64,000 nucleotides of DNA from Actinomadura rudentiformis (GTDB taxonomy: Bacteria > Actinomycetota > Actinomycetes > Streptosporangiales > Streptosporangiaceae): the NCBI RefSeq assembly GCF_008923185.1, contig NZ_WBMT01000015.1:124001-188000 (forward strand), written 5' to 3'. Below the pieces are notes generated by a model, which ran no database searches, was not told where the DNA came from, and was given only the letters and a program-made list of their open reading frames with translations. Shown in pieces: positions 14,571 to 24,812 of the stretch. How positions within the stretch are numbered: position 1 is the first letter of the stretch; every line of letters begins with the position of its first letter. The translations under genes were made by a program, and so were the position numbers.

Positions 14571-16106
14571 GTGCGTATTCGCCGTCGCAGGCGGGTCGCC
14601 GGTGCCGTAATGGTCGCCGCGGCCGTGATCCTGCCCCTGTCCGTGTCCGCGCCGGCCGAAGCCGGTTCCCTCGACGATGTGTTCGCCAAGGTGCTGGTGG
14701 CGAAGGTCAAGGGCGAGAACGTCAAGAAGCACCTGGACGCCCTCCAGGCGATCGCGACCGCGAACGGGGGCAACCGGGCAGCGGGGACGCCCGGCTACAA
14801 CGCCTCGCGCGACTATGTCGCCAAGAAGTTGCGGGCCGCCGGTTACAAGGTGACCCTCGACCCGATCAACTTCGTGGAGAGCTGGAGCGAGAACACCCCG
14901 CCGGTCCTGGCACAGACGTCACCGACGCCGAAGACCTACACGCCGGGTACGGACTTCGTCACGTTCGAGCCGTCGCCCGCCGGTGACGTGACGGCGCAGG
15001 TCCAGGGCGTCGACCTCGTGCTGCCGCCGACGCCGACGCCGACCTCGACCAGCGGCTGCGAGACCTCGGACTTCAACGGGTTCGTGGCGGGCCGGATCGC
15101 GCTGATCCAGCGCGGCACCTGCCCGTTCGCCACCAAGGTGCTCAACGCCGGGCGCGCAGGGGCGTCGGGCATCATCATCTTCAACGAGGGCCAGCCGGGC
15201 CGGACGGACCCGTTCCCGCTCAACATCGGTGAGTGGCGGGCCGGGATCCCCATGGTGTTCTCCAGCTTCGCCGTAGGCAACGAGCTCGCCACGGCCCCGG
15301 GCGCCACCGTCCGGCTGAAGGTCGACTCCAACCTGGTCCTCGGCACCAACCACAACGTCATCGCCGAGTCGCGGCATGGCAACCCCGGCAACGTGGTCAT
15401 GATCGGCGCGCACCTCGACAGCGTCCCCGAGGGCCCCGGCATCAACGACAACGGGTCGGGCACTGCGGCGATCCTCGAAACCGCACTGCAGATGCGGCAC
15501 TTCCCGGTCAAGAACAAGATGCGCTTCGCGTTCTGGGCCGCCGAGGAGATCGGCCTGCTCGGCTCCGACCAGTACGTGGCGAAGTTGTCGCAGGCGGAAC
15601 AGGACAAGATCCGGCTCTACCTGAACTTCGACATGGTCGCGTCGCCGAACTACGCCTACAAGCTCTACGACGGCGACGACTCCGACGCCACGGGCGCGCC
15701 CGCGGGCCCGCCGGGCTCGGCGCAGATCGAGAAGCAGCTGGAGCGGTTCTTCGACCGTCGCAACCTCGGCCACGTCGGCACCGACTTCGACGGTCGCTCC
15801 GACTACGGTCCCTTCATCGCGGTCGGCATCCCGTCCGGTGGGATCTTCACCGGCGCCGAGGGCCTGAAGACGCCCGCCGAGGCGGCCCTCTTCGGCGGCA
15901 CCGCTGGAGTCGCCTACGACGTCTGCTACCACCTGGCCTGCGACACGATCACCAACGTCAACCTGACCGCGCTGGACGTCAACTCCGACGCCATCGCCGA
16001 CTCGGCGGCCAGGTACGCCTTCAACACCAGAGACATCCCTGTCAACGCGCTCGCGCCCAGCGCACGCGTGGCTCCCAAGGCCACCGTGGGCTCCGGCGCA
16101 CGATGA
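14571..16106 (+). CDS. Secreted M28 zinc aminopeptidase with PA domain
   Basis: A 511-residue exported peptidase. GTG 14571 follows AAAGGAG. A Sec signal with a very basic start (RIRRRRRVAG) is cleaved around residue 31 (APAEA). The PA insert covers about residues 120-240 (GRIALIQRGTCPFATKVLNA). The M28 catalytic domain shows the zinc and acid residues in GAHLDSV, INDNGSG, WAAEEIGLLGS, NFDMVASP and CYHLACD. It is similar in layout to Streptomyces griseus aminopeptidase, with a PA domain. It releases N-terminal amino acids outside the cell. Monocistronic, with terminator at 16113-16154. Confidence 0.94.
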   Translation: MRIRRRRRVAGAVMVAAAVILPLSVSAPAEAGSLDDVFAKVLVAKVKGENVKKHLDALQAIATANGGNRAAGTPGYNASRDYVAKKLRAAGYKVTLDPINFVESWSENTPPVLAQTSPTPKTYTPGTDFVTFEPSPAGDVTAQVQGVDLVLPPTPTPTSTSGCETSDFNGFVAGRIALIQRGTCPFATKVLNAGRAGASGIIIFNEGQPGRTDPFPLNIGEWRAGIPMVFSSFAVGNELATAPGATVRLKVDSNLVLGTNHNVIAESRHGNPGNVVMIGAHLDSVPEGPGINDNGSGTAAILETALQMRHFPVKNKMRFAFWAAEEIGLLGSDQYVAKLSQAEQDKIRLYLNFDMVASPNYAYKLYDGDDSDATGAPAGPPGSAQIEKQLERFFDRRNLGHVGTDFDGRSDYGPFIAVGIPSGGIFTGAEGLKTPAEAALFGGTAGVAYDVCYHLACDTITNVNLTALDVNSDAIADSAARYAFNTRDIPVNALAPSARVAPKATVGSGAR

Positions 16107-16112
16107 GCTGAG

Positions 16113-16154
16113 CGCGACGAAGGCCGTCCGGGACCCCGGGCGGCCTTCGTCGCG
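16113..16154. terminator. Long bidirectional terminator hairpin
   Basis: The arms CGCGACGAAGGCCGTCCGGG (16113-16132) and CCCGGGCGGCCTTCGTCGCG (16135-16154) pair over 20 bp with one G-T wobble. It separates the convergent M28 peptidase and SDR genes. Confidence 0.82.
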
Positions 16155-16163
16155 TTCCGCGGG

Positions 16164-16931
16164 TCAGAGGTGGGAGCCGCCCGTGGCGTCGATGGTGGTG
16201 CCGGTGACCCAGCGGCCGTCGGCTGAGGCGAGGAAGGCGACGGCCGCGGCCACGTCGTCGGGCCGGCCGACACGGCCGAGCGCGGCGCGGGAGGCGGCAT
16301 GGGCCTCGGCATCGGCGTTGCCGCGGAGCCAGTCCGCGTTCATGTCCGTGTCGATGATCCCGGGTGCCACGTTGTTGACGGTGATACCACGCGGGCCGAG
16401 GTGCTGGGCGAGCGCGAGGGTGAAGGTGTCGATGGCGCCCTTGGTCATCGCGTACGCGATGGCTTCGGGGAAGGCGATCCGGGTGGCGCCCGTGGTGATG
16501 TTGATGATGCGGCCGCCGTCGCGCAGCCGGGAGAGTGCTCGCTGGGTCGTGAAGAACGTGGCGCGGGTGTTGACCGCGAAGACCTCGTCATAGAGCGCGG
16601 GCGTGACGTCCTCGATCGTGATGGCCGCGCCGACTCCCGCATTGTTGACCAGGATGTCGATCTCACGGGCGGCTCCGTGCTCGCGCAGGCCTGGATCGAG
16701 CGCCGCGAAGAGCGTGTCGACGTCGCCCTCGGTGCCGAGGCGTGCCTGGACGGCGAAGGCGCGCCCGCCGGCGGTGGTGATCGCCGCCACGACCTCCTTG
16801 GCCGCGGCCTCGTCCCGCGCGTAGTTCACCGCGACGAGCGCGCCGTCGGCGGCGAGCCGTTCGGCGATGGCCCGCCCGATCCCCCGGCTCGCGCCCGTCA
16901 CCAGTGCCGTCTTGCCCTCAAGCGTCGCCAT
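16164..16931 (-). CDS. Short-chain dehydrogenase/reductase (FabG-like)
   Basis: A 255-residue classical SDR: TGASRGIGRA near residue 13, NNAGVG, and the active-site YAMTK. N-Y-A-R at the end of the second strand (VAVNYARDE) predicts NADP(H). The C-terminus VTGTTIDATGGSHL is typical. It is read from behind a large inverted-repeat operator at 16949-16998. Substrate unknown. Confidence 0.92.
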   Translation of the reverse strand: MATLEGKTALVTGASRGIGRAIAERLAADGALVAVNYARDEAAAKEVVAAITTAGGRAFAVQARLGTEGDVDTLFAALDPGLREHGAAREIDILVNNAGVGAAITIEDVTPALYDEVFAVNTRATFFTTQRALSRLRDGGRIINITTGATRIAFPEAIAYAMTKGAIDTFTLALAQHLGPRGITVNNVAPGIIDTDMNADWLRGNADAEAHAASRAALGRVGRPDDVAAAVAFLASADGRWVTGTTIDATGGSHL

Positions 16932-16948
16932 CGCCCTGACTCCATTTC

Positions 16949-16998
16949 GTAGTGATCGATACAGATCGACCGTAACATTGATCTGTATCGATCACTAC
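16949..16998. promoter_or_regulatory. 50-bp perfect inverted repeat (operator) before the SDR gene
   Basis: GTAGTGATCGATACAGATC (16949-16967) and its exact complement (16980-16998) flank a 12-bp spacer, 18 bp upstream of start 16931. The A+T-rich arms stand out. A TetR-like repressor would be expected, but neither neighbouring gene encodes one. The Y copper gene ends at 17015 on the same strand. Confidence 0.68.
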
Positions 16999-17014
16999 AT
17001 AAATCGGGGTGTCA

Positions 17015-17812
17015 TCAGTGGTGGCCGGCGACGATGGTGAACGCTGCGGTGCGGACCACATCGCCGTGCTTGAAGTCGAGGAACGCCCGATAGGTCCCGG
17101 GGCCGGGCACCTGTGCGTGGAACGTGATGCCGGGCCCGGGCTCGGTCACCCCGTCGCCCGGCTCCCCGTCCGGGTGGACGTGCACGTACGCCAGATCCCC
17201 GGCGCGCAGGATGACCAGGTGGCCGTAGGCGGCGAGGTAGGGCTGCAGGTCGGTGACCGGCTTCCCGTTCTTGTGCACGGTCAGGGTCAGCTGCCGGCCT
17301 TGTCCGGGCGTGAGGCCGCCGTCGATCTCGACCTCATAGCCGTCCACGGCATGGGCCGATGCCGGCTCGGGTACCGGCTTCGGCTCGTACGGGCCGGCCA
17401 CCGCGAGATCGGCGCCCAGTGTGATCGTGCGGCCGAGGTCGCGCGGGGCGATATCGGTGAAGATCCGGTAGGCACCCGCTTCGGGCAGATCCAGCCGGAC
17501 CGACCAGGTGCCGTCGGTGTCGCGTTCGGGATGCACATGCCAGAAGCCGGTGAGCTCCCGCTGCACCACGATCAGGTGCAGCTCCCGGTCGTGGATCGGG
17601 GTGAACGCGGTGACGGGGCGACCGTCCGGGCCGAGGATCCGGAACCGGAAGTCGACCTCACCAGGCTCGAGGATCGTCGCCAGCGGGTCGAGGGTGTAGC
17701 CGTCCGCGGAGATCTGCAGACCGCCGGGGCCGCTGCTCGCCTGGTGGCCGTGGTGGTGGCCGTGGTGGCCGTGGTGACCGTGGGGGGCGGTGGTGTACGA
17801 CGTGGTGGACAT
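17015..17812 (-). CDS. Copper-locus protein Y: His-rich N-terminus, paralogue of the protein at 21191-22225
   Basis: A 265-residue protein with no signal peptide. Residues ~13-26 are a metal-binding stretch (HGHHGHHGHHHGHQ). The rest is a beta-rich domain shared with the 21191-22225 protein: GGLQIS-DGYTL, then FRFRILGPDGRPV, HVHPE, and YVHVHPDGEPGDG near residue 215. The two HxHP motifs are conserved in both proteins and could ligate copper. ATG 17812 is used because longer frames would cross the CsoR-like site at 17855. Predicted cytosolic copper-binding or chaperone role (inference). Confidence 0.75.
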   Translation of the reverse strand: MSTTSYTTAPHGHHGHHGHHHGHQASSGPGGLQISADGYTLDPLATILEPGEVDFRFRILGPDGRPVTAFTPIHDRELHLIVVQRELTGFWHVHPERDTDGTWSVRLDLPEAGAYRIFTDIAPRDLGRTITLGADLAVAGPYEPKPVPEPASAHAVDGYEVEIDGGLTPGQGRQLTLTVHKNGKPVTDLQPYLAAYGHLVILRAGDLAYVHVHPDGEPGDGVTEPGPGITFHAQVPGPGTYRAFLDFKHGDVVRTAAFTIVAGHH

Positions 17813-17854
17813 TGTGACCTCCCGTTCCGGAGTGGTTCCCATGACCTGAAACTT

Positions 17855-17871
17855 ATACCCCTGGGGGGTAT
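17855..17871. promoter_or_regulatory. CsoR-like copper operator upstream of Y
   Basis: ATACCCCTGGGGGGTAT matches the known CsoR operator pattern (TACCCC-N-GGGGTA). It lies 43 bp upstream of the Y start, and an almost identical site is at 22467-22483 before copZ. Expected to derepress Y on Cu(I) excess. No csoR gene is in the window. Confidence 0.75.
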
Positions 17872-17971
17872 TTTCCCTGCGAAAAGAGCGGTGAGATAGG
17901 TCACTCTGCACTGGTCCGATCGTTACTCTCAGTAAAGATTGACCTACACAGTGTTAGGTAAGGTCATCCTT

Positions 17972-18397
17972 GTGGCAGCACGTCGACGCCGGCTGGTATC
18001 GGCCGACCGCAGGACAGGGATGCTGTGGCCGGTCATCTTCGCCGCGACCATCCTGCTGGCCGCGCTCACCTTGGCCGAGGCAGGCGGCGGCCTGGCTGTG
18101 CCTCCGGTCCCGCACGCGCAGGCCGTCATCGCCGACCCCGGCAACGGTCCGGGGAGGGGAGAGCGCGACGGCGAGGCGGGCACCGGAGAGCACGAGGCCC
18201 GGCCCCGCCCGGCCGCCCGGCGCTTCGGTGGCTGTCGTGACCTTGTTTCGACACCCGCCCGCCACGCGGCGACCACCCGGCTCGCCCTGCTCCGGCATAT
18301 GGGCCGCCCGCCGTCCACACCCGGGCTGCCCGCCCGCCCCTCCAGCCGAACGCCGGGCGCGTGCCTGCTCATCGCGCTCAACATCTCCCGGACGTAG
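17972..18397 (+). CDS. Small single-span membrane protein, possibly DUF6153-like
   Basis: From GTG 17972 a 141-residue protein begins with a basic segment (ARRRRLVSADRR), then one hydrophobic span (MLWPVIFAATILLAALTLA). A Pro/Arg/Gly-rich low-complexity region follows, ending LNISRT. The layout (one span, disordered middle, C-terminal L-x-x-x-R-T) recalls the DUF6153 family found near copper genes in actinomycetes; the match is weak. It starts 160 bp from Y, divergent, and may share the metal-responsive region. Confidence 0.5.
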   Translation: MAARRRRLVSADRRTGMLWPVIFAATILLAALTLAEAGGGLAVPPVPHAQAVIADPGNGPGRGERDGEAGTGEHEARPRPAARRFGGCRDLVSTPARHAATTRLALLRHMGRPPSTPGLPARPSSRTPGACLLIALNISRT

Positions 18398-18446
18398 ACC
18401 CGGGGGCGCGGCCCCTGCGCGCCTTCCGTGATCCATTCGTCCGCAG

Positions 18447-18716
18447 ATGAGCAAGAGCGGGGATTTCGCAATGCGAACTCGGGAGATTCACGTCATCAGG
18501 GAGCGGTGGCACTTCTACTGCCTCGACTGCCTTCGGCCGTACGACGACGTCTACGAGGCACGGCACGCCGACGACGGGCATGGCGGTGATGCGGTCGCCT
18601 GGTTCCACGCCGGGATGGCGAGCCAGCCGCCGTGGACCGAGCCGAAGTGTCCCTTCTGCGAGGGCCTGCACGTCAAGGTCCTCCCAGGGGGCACGCTCGT
18701 GCCGAAGCAGCGCTGA
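18447..18716 (+). CDS. Small zinc-ribbon-like protein of unknown function
   Basis: An 89-residue protein with two CxxC motifs, FYCLDCLRPYDD and PKCPFCEGLHV, which could together bind one zinc. A W-F-H-A-G-M segment and a downstream Pro/Trp pair separate them. Starts at ATG 18447 or ATG 18471 are both possible; the second leaves only REIHVIRERW before the first CxxC. It is followed by a strong terminator. No function is known. Confidence 0.68.
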   Translation: MSKSGDFAMRTREIHVIRERWHFYCLDCLRPYDDVYEARHADDGHGGDAVAWFHAGMASQPPWTEPKCPFCEGLHVKVLPGGTLVPKQR

Positions 18717-18753
18717 CGAAAGGCCAAGCCACCAAGGTCGGTGGAATGGCGAA

Positions 18754-18792
18754 GGCCGTGCCCTCCCAGCCTGGGAGGGCACGGCCCTTCGT
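18754..18792. terminator. Strong hairpin terminator
   Basis: GGCCGTGCCCTCCCAG (18754-18769) and CTGGGAGGGCACGGCC (18771-18786) form a near-perfect palindrome followed by CTTCGTTT. It lies between the convergent zinc-ribbon gene and copA. Confidence 0.85.
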
Positions 18793-18832
18793 TTGTGACC
18801 GCTTTCTTCTTGAGTTGTGATCGTTGGCGCGG

Positions 18833-21160
<2,328 letters not shown>

Positions 21161-21190
21161 CGCTCTCCTCCTCGTGATCTGTCTTGGTGG

Positions 21191-22225
21191 TCAGCCGTGG
21201 GTGTGGCCGTCGTCGTTGTGGCCGCCGCCCTGATCGCCGGGTGCCTGGCTCGGTGCCTGGCTCGGCGCCGGGGCTTGGGCCTCCGGAGCGGTGCCGGCGA
21301 CCGCGGTGAACTCGGCGGTACGGACCTTGCCTGCGTGCTGGAAGTCCAGGTAGAGACGGTACGCACCGGAGCTCGGCACTTCGGCGTAGAACGTGATGTC
21401 CGGCCCGGGCTTGGTCTTGCCGTCGCCGGGTTCGCCGTCCGGGTGGACGTGCAGGTAGGCGAGGTCCCCTGCGCGCAGCGCGACCAGGTGCCCGTAGGCC
21501 TCAAGGTACGGCTGAAGGTCGCTGATCGGTTGCCCCGCCTTGCTCACCGAGAGGGTGAGCTTGCTGGTCTTGCCCGGGACGAGGGTGCCGGCGAGCTTCA
21601 CCTCGTAGCCGTCGACCTTGGCTGTCTGCTCGACCTTGGGCAGCACGGTGGGCGTGTAGTCCCCGGGTGCGGTGAGGTCGGCGCCCAGTGTCAGCTGCTT
21701 CTTGGCGCCGGTCGGCTGCACGTCGGTGAAGAAGCGGTAGGCCCCGGCCTTCGGAACCTTGACCGGCACGGACCAGACGCCGCCGCCGGCCTCGGTCGGG
21801 TGCAGATGCTGGAAGCCGGACAGGTCCCGGCGCGCCAGAATGAAGTGGATCTTCTTGCCGTGCAGGGTCTCGAACCGGCTGACCGGCTTGCCGTCCGGGC
21901 CGTTCACGGTGAACCGGAAGTCGGTCTGCTCGCCGGGCTTGATCGTGGTGGTCTGCGGGGCCAGGGTGTAGCCGTCCTGCGAGATCTGCAGGCCGCCGGG
22001 GAAAGGAACGGCGGCCGTCTCGGTCTCGGTCTCGGTGGAGGTGGACTTCGTGTCACCGCCGTGCGCGGCGTGCCCGCCGGCCTGCCCGTTGCTCTGCCCG
22101 CCGTCCGGCCCGCCGGTCTCCGCCGTGGCGCCGACAGGGCCGACGATCTCGCCGACCCCGACGGCCCCTCCGAAGACGGCGGCCAGGCCCAGAGCGAAGG
22201 CCCCCAGCTTGGTCGCGGTGTTCAT
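21191..22225 (-). CDS. Copper-locus protein X: exported paralogue of Y with His-rich C-terminus
   Basis: A 344-residue protein with an N-terminal hydrophobic signal or anchor (KLGAFALGLAAVFGGAVGVG), a Thr/Glu-rich linker, then the domain shared with Y: GGLQISQDGYTLAPQ, FRFTVNGPDGKPV, QHLHPTEAGG, YLHVHPDGEPGDG. The C-terminus ends in a Pro/Gln linker and a His-rich tail (GGGHNDDGHTHG). It lies between copZ and copA, 7 bp from copZ and 30 bp from copA, so it is certainly co-transcribed. Predicted extracytoplasmic copper-binding protein, perhaps accepting Cu from CopA (inference). Confidence 0.78.
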   Translation of the reverse strand: MNTATKLGAFALGLAAVFGGAVGVGEIVGPVGATAETGGPDGGQSNGQAGGHAAHGGDTKSTSTETETETAAVPFPGGLQISQDGYTLAPQTTTIKPGEQTDFRFTVNGPDGKPVSRFETLHGKKIHFILARRDLSGFQHLHPTEAGGGVWSVPVKVPKAGAYRFFTDVQPTGAKKQLTLGADLTAPGDYTPTVLPKVEQTAKVDGYEVKLAGTLVPGKTSKLTLSVSKAGQPISDLQPYLEAYGHLVALRAGDLAYLHVHPDGEPGDGKTKPGPDITFYAEVPSSGAYRLYLDFQHAGKVRTAEFTAVAGTAPEAQAPAPSQAPSQAPGDQGGGHNDDGHTHG

Positions 22226-22232
22226 GACGTCC

Positions 22233-22439
22233 TCACACCTTCACTTCGTATCCGGCCTCGTCGACGGCCGCCGCGATCAGGGCGTCGTCGACGGGGCTGT
22301 CGCTCGTCACGGTCAACCGGCCGGACGCGAGGTCCACGTCGACGGCGGTGACGCCGGCGACCTGGCTGACCTCCTCCTTGACCGAGCTGACGCAGTGGCC
22401 GCAGGTCATCCCGGCAACGGTGTAGGTGGCGGTGCTCAT
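22233..22439 (-). CDS. copZ: CopZ-like copper chaperone
   Basis: A 68-residue heavy-metal-associated domain with the Cu(I)-binding GMTCGHC (Cys 13 and 16), the full ferredoxin-like beta-alpha-beta-beta-alpha-beta length, and the C-terminal DEAGYEVKV. It delivers Cu(I) to the N-terminal domain of CopA. It is first in the operon, directly behind CsoR-like sites. Confidence 0.94.
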   Translation of the reverse strand: MSTATYTVAGMTCGHCVSSVKEEVSQVAGVTAVDVDLASGRLTVTSDSPVDDALIAAAVDEAGYEVKV

Positions 22440-22466
22440 CGTCGTCTCCCTGACATCTCGTGATTT

Positions 22467-22543
22467 GTACCCCTGGGGGGTATCTCGTGGACCTCATCGT
22501 GCCATAACGCTATGAATGATGCAACCCCTACCCCCTAGGGGTT
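22467..22543. promoter_or_regulatory. CsoR-like operators upstream of copZ
   Basis: GTACCCCTGGGGGGTAT (22467-22483) is nearly identical to the site before Y. A second element, AACCCCTA-CCCCC-TAGGGGTT (22523-22543), has perfect 8-bp arms and also contains TACCCCCTAGGGGT. The rest of 22440-22762 holds no recognisable gene; it is the promoter region shared with the divergent Fpg/Nei gene. Confidence 0.75.
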
Positions 22544-22762
22544 ATTCCCGGATCCTCGTCGCGGGCGCCCGGCGTGCGGATGTCCCTGGTTATCCACAGG
22601 TTGTCAGACTCGCCTGTCGAGATCTCTAGGAGGGTTTGATCGTGTTCGTGGAGGTATTGCCCTCGAGATTCGCTTGCGCCGCAGGCGATCGCGCGTTTCA
22701 CACAGAGTTGTCCACAGGAATCCACAGGCCTGTGGACACAGGATGTCGCGGATACTGGAGTC

Positions 22763-23626
22763 ATGCCTGAGCTACCTGAGGTGGAGGCGCTCGCCACCTT
22801 CCTGCGAGAGCGCGCGGTCGGCCATGGGGTCGCCCGGGTCGATGTTCTCGCCATCTCCGCGCTCAAGACGTACGACCCGCCGATCACCGCGCTCGGCGGG
22901 TTGAGCGTCACCGGTGTCGACCGGCACGGCAAGTTCCTCGACTTCGACATCGACGGTCTCCACCTGGTCGTTCATCTGGCCAGGGCCGGATGGCTGCGGT
23001 GGCGCGACGAGATCCCGGCCAAGCCGGTACGCCCGGGGGGTAAGAACCCGCTGGCCCTGCGCGTGCACCTGGACGACGGGTCCGGCTTCGACCTTACCGA
23101 GGCGGGGACCAAGAAGGGCCTGGCCGTCTACCTCGTACGGGACCCGGGTGACGTGCCCGGGGTGGCGTCGCTGGGACCCGATCCGCTCGGCGAGTCGTTC
23201 ACGCCCGCCATGCTGGCCGAGATCGTCAACGGCCGGCGCACCCAGATCAAGGGGTTGCTGCGCGACCAGAAGGTGATCGCGGGCATCGGCAACGCCTACT
23301 CCGACGAGGTCCTGCACGCTGCCAAGATGTCCCCGTTCAAGATCGCCTCTTCGCTCACCGAGGAGGACATCGCGACCCTCCACGACACGATCGTCACCAC
23401 GCTGCGCGACGCCGTGGAGCGTTCACGCGGCCTGGAGGCGCAGGACCTCAAGGGCGAGAAGAAGACCGGCCTGCGCGTCCATGGCCGTACGGGCGCGAAA
23501 TGCCCTGTCTGCGGCGACACGATCCGGGAGGTCTCGTTCGCCGACTCCTCGCTGCAGTACTGCCCCACCTGCCAGACGGGCGGCAAGCCCCTCGCCGACC
23601 GCCGCATGTCGCGGCTCCTCAAGTAG
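22763..23626 (+). CDS. Fpg/Nei family DNA glycosylase
   Basis: A 287-residue base-excision repair enzyme. The catalytic N-terminus MPELPEVEALA is intact (Pro 2, Glu 3). The helix-two-turn-helix region includes KGLLRDQKVIAGIGNAYSDE. The C-terminal zinc finger is CPVCGDTIREVSF and YCPTCQTGG. It excises oxidised bases and nicks the abasic site. Typical actinobacterial paralogue of Fpg/Nei; which of the two cannot be decided without a tree. Divergent from the copper operon. Confidence 0.93.
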   Translation: MPELPEVEALATFLRERAVGHGVARVDVLAISALKTYDPPITALGGLSVTGVDRHGKFLDFDIDGLHLVVHLARAGWLRWRDEIPAKPVRPGGKNPLALRVHLDDGSGFDLTEAGTKKGLAVYLVRDPGDVPGVASLGPDPLGESFTPAMLAEIVNGRRTQIKGLLRDQKVIAGIGNAYSDEVLHAAKMSPFKIASSLTEEDIATLHDTIVTTLRDAVERSRGLEAQDLKGEKKTGLRVHGRTGAKCPVCGDTIREVSFADSSLQYCPTCQTGGKPLADRRMSRLLK

Positions 23627-23795
23627 CCGTGCACATCTAGCCGTCCTGAAGTAGCCGTGCTCATCCAGCCGTGCTCATCCAGTCGTGCACAGCGCCGGCG
23701 CTGGCAGAGGCCGGGCTCAGGCATGGCGACGGGCCCCGGTCGCGCGCCGACCAGGGCCCGTCTCCTGCTGACAGAGTCCGAACGGGGTGGACTCG

Positions 23796-24263
23796 TCAGC
23801 GGCTCTTGGGAACGCCGCCGAAGAGCGGGGCGAGCTTCTCCCAGCGGGAGAGCTCACAACCGTCGGTGCGGCTGAACTTGGCGTTCACAGGCTTACCTTG
23901 CCATGTTCCCTTCACGGTGGCGATCTCGGGGCCGCCAAAGATCTTTGTGCACATCTGACCGGAGGGCGGGGGCTGGAAGGGATCCTTGGCCTTGGCGACG
24001 GCCGCGCAGGCCTCCCCCGCCTTGGGATGATCACCTCCAGCGGGGTCGCAGGACAGCGTCCAGGTCTTGGCGGCGGCCTTGGCGGCGGCCTTCACCTGGA
24101 CGGTCAGCGTGTCCTTGGGGTTGCCGGAGGAGCCCGAGGGCGAGACGGACGTCGTGGCCGAGGAATCACCGGGGCTGCTCGTGGCCTTGTCGGAGCCGCA
24201 GCCCGCCATTGTGATGACCATGGCTAGGCCGGGCGTCGTGAAAAGGAGCGTCCGATACCGCAT
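23796..24263 (-). CDS. Subtilisin-inhibitor-like (SSI family) lipoprotein
   Basis: A 155-residue precursor from ATG 24263. The lipoprotein signal ends MVITMAGCGS, then a Ser/Thr-rich linker. The remainder matches the Streptomyces subtilisin inhibitor family: LSCDPAGGDHPKAGEACAAV, then MCTKIFGGP, GTWQGKPVNAKFSRTDGCE, RWEKLAPLFG, with the two disulfides' cysteines. By alignment with SSI (reactive Met-Val after C-P) the P1 residue would be Lys in CTK-IF, predicting trypsin-like protease targets. Lipid anchoring is unusual, since most family members are released. Confidence 0.82.
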   Translation of the reverse strand: MRYRTLLFTTPGLAMVITMAGCGSDKATSSPGDSSATTSVSPSGSSGNPKDTLTVQVKAAAKAAAKTWTLSCDPAGGDHPKAGEACAAVAKAKDPFQPPPSGQMCTKIFGGPEIATVKGTWQGKPVNAKFSRTDGCELSRWEKLAPLFGGVPKSR

Positions 24264-24309
24264 GGGTGATTCGACGCAGGCGGGTCTGGCGCGGTTCCAT
24301 GGGGGCGTG

Positions 24310-24648
24310 ATGATTTTCGGGGATGACGTCCCGGCCGTGGACGCGGCCGACGTACCGGAGGGCGCATACCTTCTCGATGTCCGTGAGCAGTACGAATGGG
24401 ACGCCGGGCACGCGCCGGGGGCCGCGCACATTTCGATGGCCGAGCTGAGCGACCGCGCGGGGGAGATCCCGCGCGACCAGGACGTGTATGTGATCTGCCG
24501 GTCCGGGGTGCGGTCGGCGCAGGTGACCGTCGCGCTCAACCAGGCGGGCTGGCTGGCGAAGAACGTCGACGGGGGAATGAAGCGCTGGGCCGAGGCCGGG
24601 CGGCCGATGGAGGGCGGGGGCGCGGACGGGCCGCCGCACGTGGCCTGA
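24310..24648 (+). CDS. Rhodanese-like sulfurtransferase domain protein
   Basis: A single-domain rhodanese of 112 residues from ATG 24310. LLDVREQYEWDAGHAPGAAHI and the active-site loop VICRSGVRSAQ (Cys 63) are intact; GGMKRWAEAGRPM closes the fold. ATG 24262 is also in frame but would overlap the start of the divergent SSI gene, so 24310 (or GTG 24307) is favoured. Likely moves sulfur from persulfide or thiosulfate to an unknown acceptor. Confidence 0.87.
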   Translation: MIFGDDVPAVDAADVPEGAYLLDVREQYEWDAGHAPGAAHISMAELSDRAGEIPRDQDVYVICRSGVRSAQVTVALNQAGWLAKNVDGGMKRWAEAGRPMEGGGADGPPHVA

Positions 24649-24682
24649 TGTACGATTCGTCCCGTTCCATTCCAATACCCCA

Positions 24683-24804
24683 CCGCGGGAGCTCGGGCCG
24701 ACCGGGCTGAGAGGGCGACACGTCCGTTCCGAACGGGCAGTCCCAGACGGGCACAGGCGTCGCCGACCGCATGAACCTGTCCGGGTAATGCCGGCGTAGG
24801 GAGC
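24683..24804 (+). promoter_or_regulatory. TPP riboswitch (THI element)
   Basis: The invariant segments are present in order: CGGGAGCTC (P1/P2 start), GGGCTGAGAGGG (24703-24714), then GCATGAACCTG (24769-24779), GGTAATGCCGGCGTAGGG. A variable P3a arm lies between. The CDS GTG at 24813 is only about 8 nt beyond the 3' strand of P1, so control is probably translational by masking the ribosome-binding site. Confidence 0.92.
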
Positions 24805-24812
24805 GTGTCCCG

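Noticed and set aside
17950..17970. IdeR/DtxR iron box (GTTAGGTAAGGTCATCC)
   Set aside because: Only one half of the 19-bp consensus is present; no iron gene follows.
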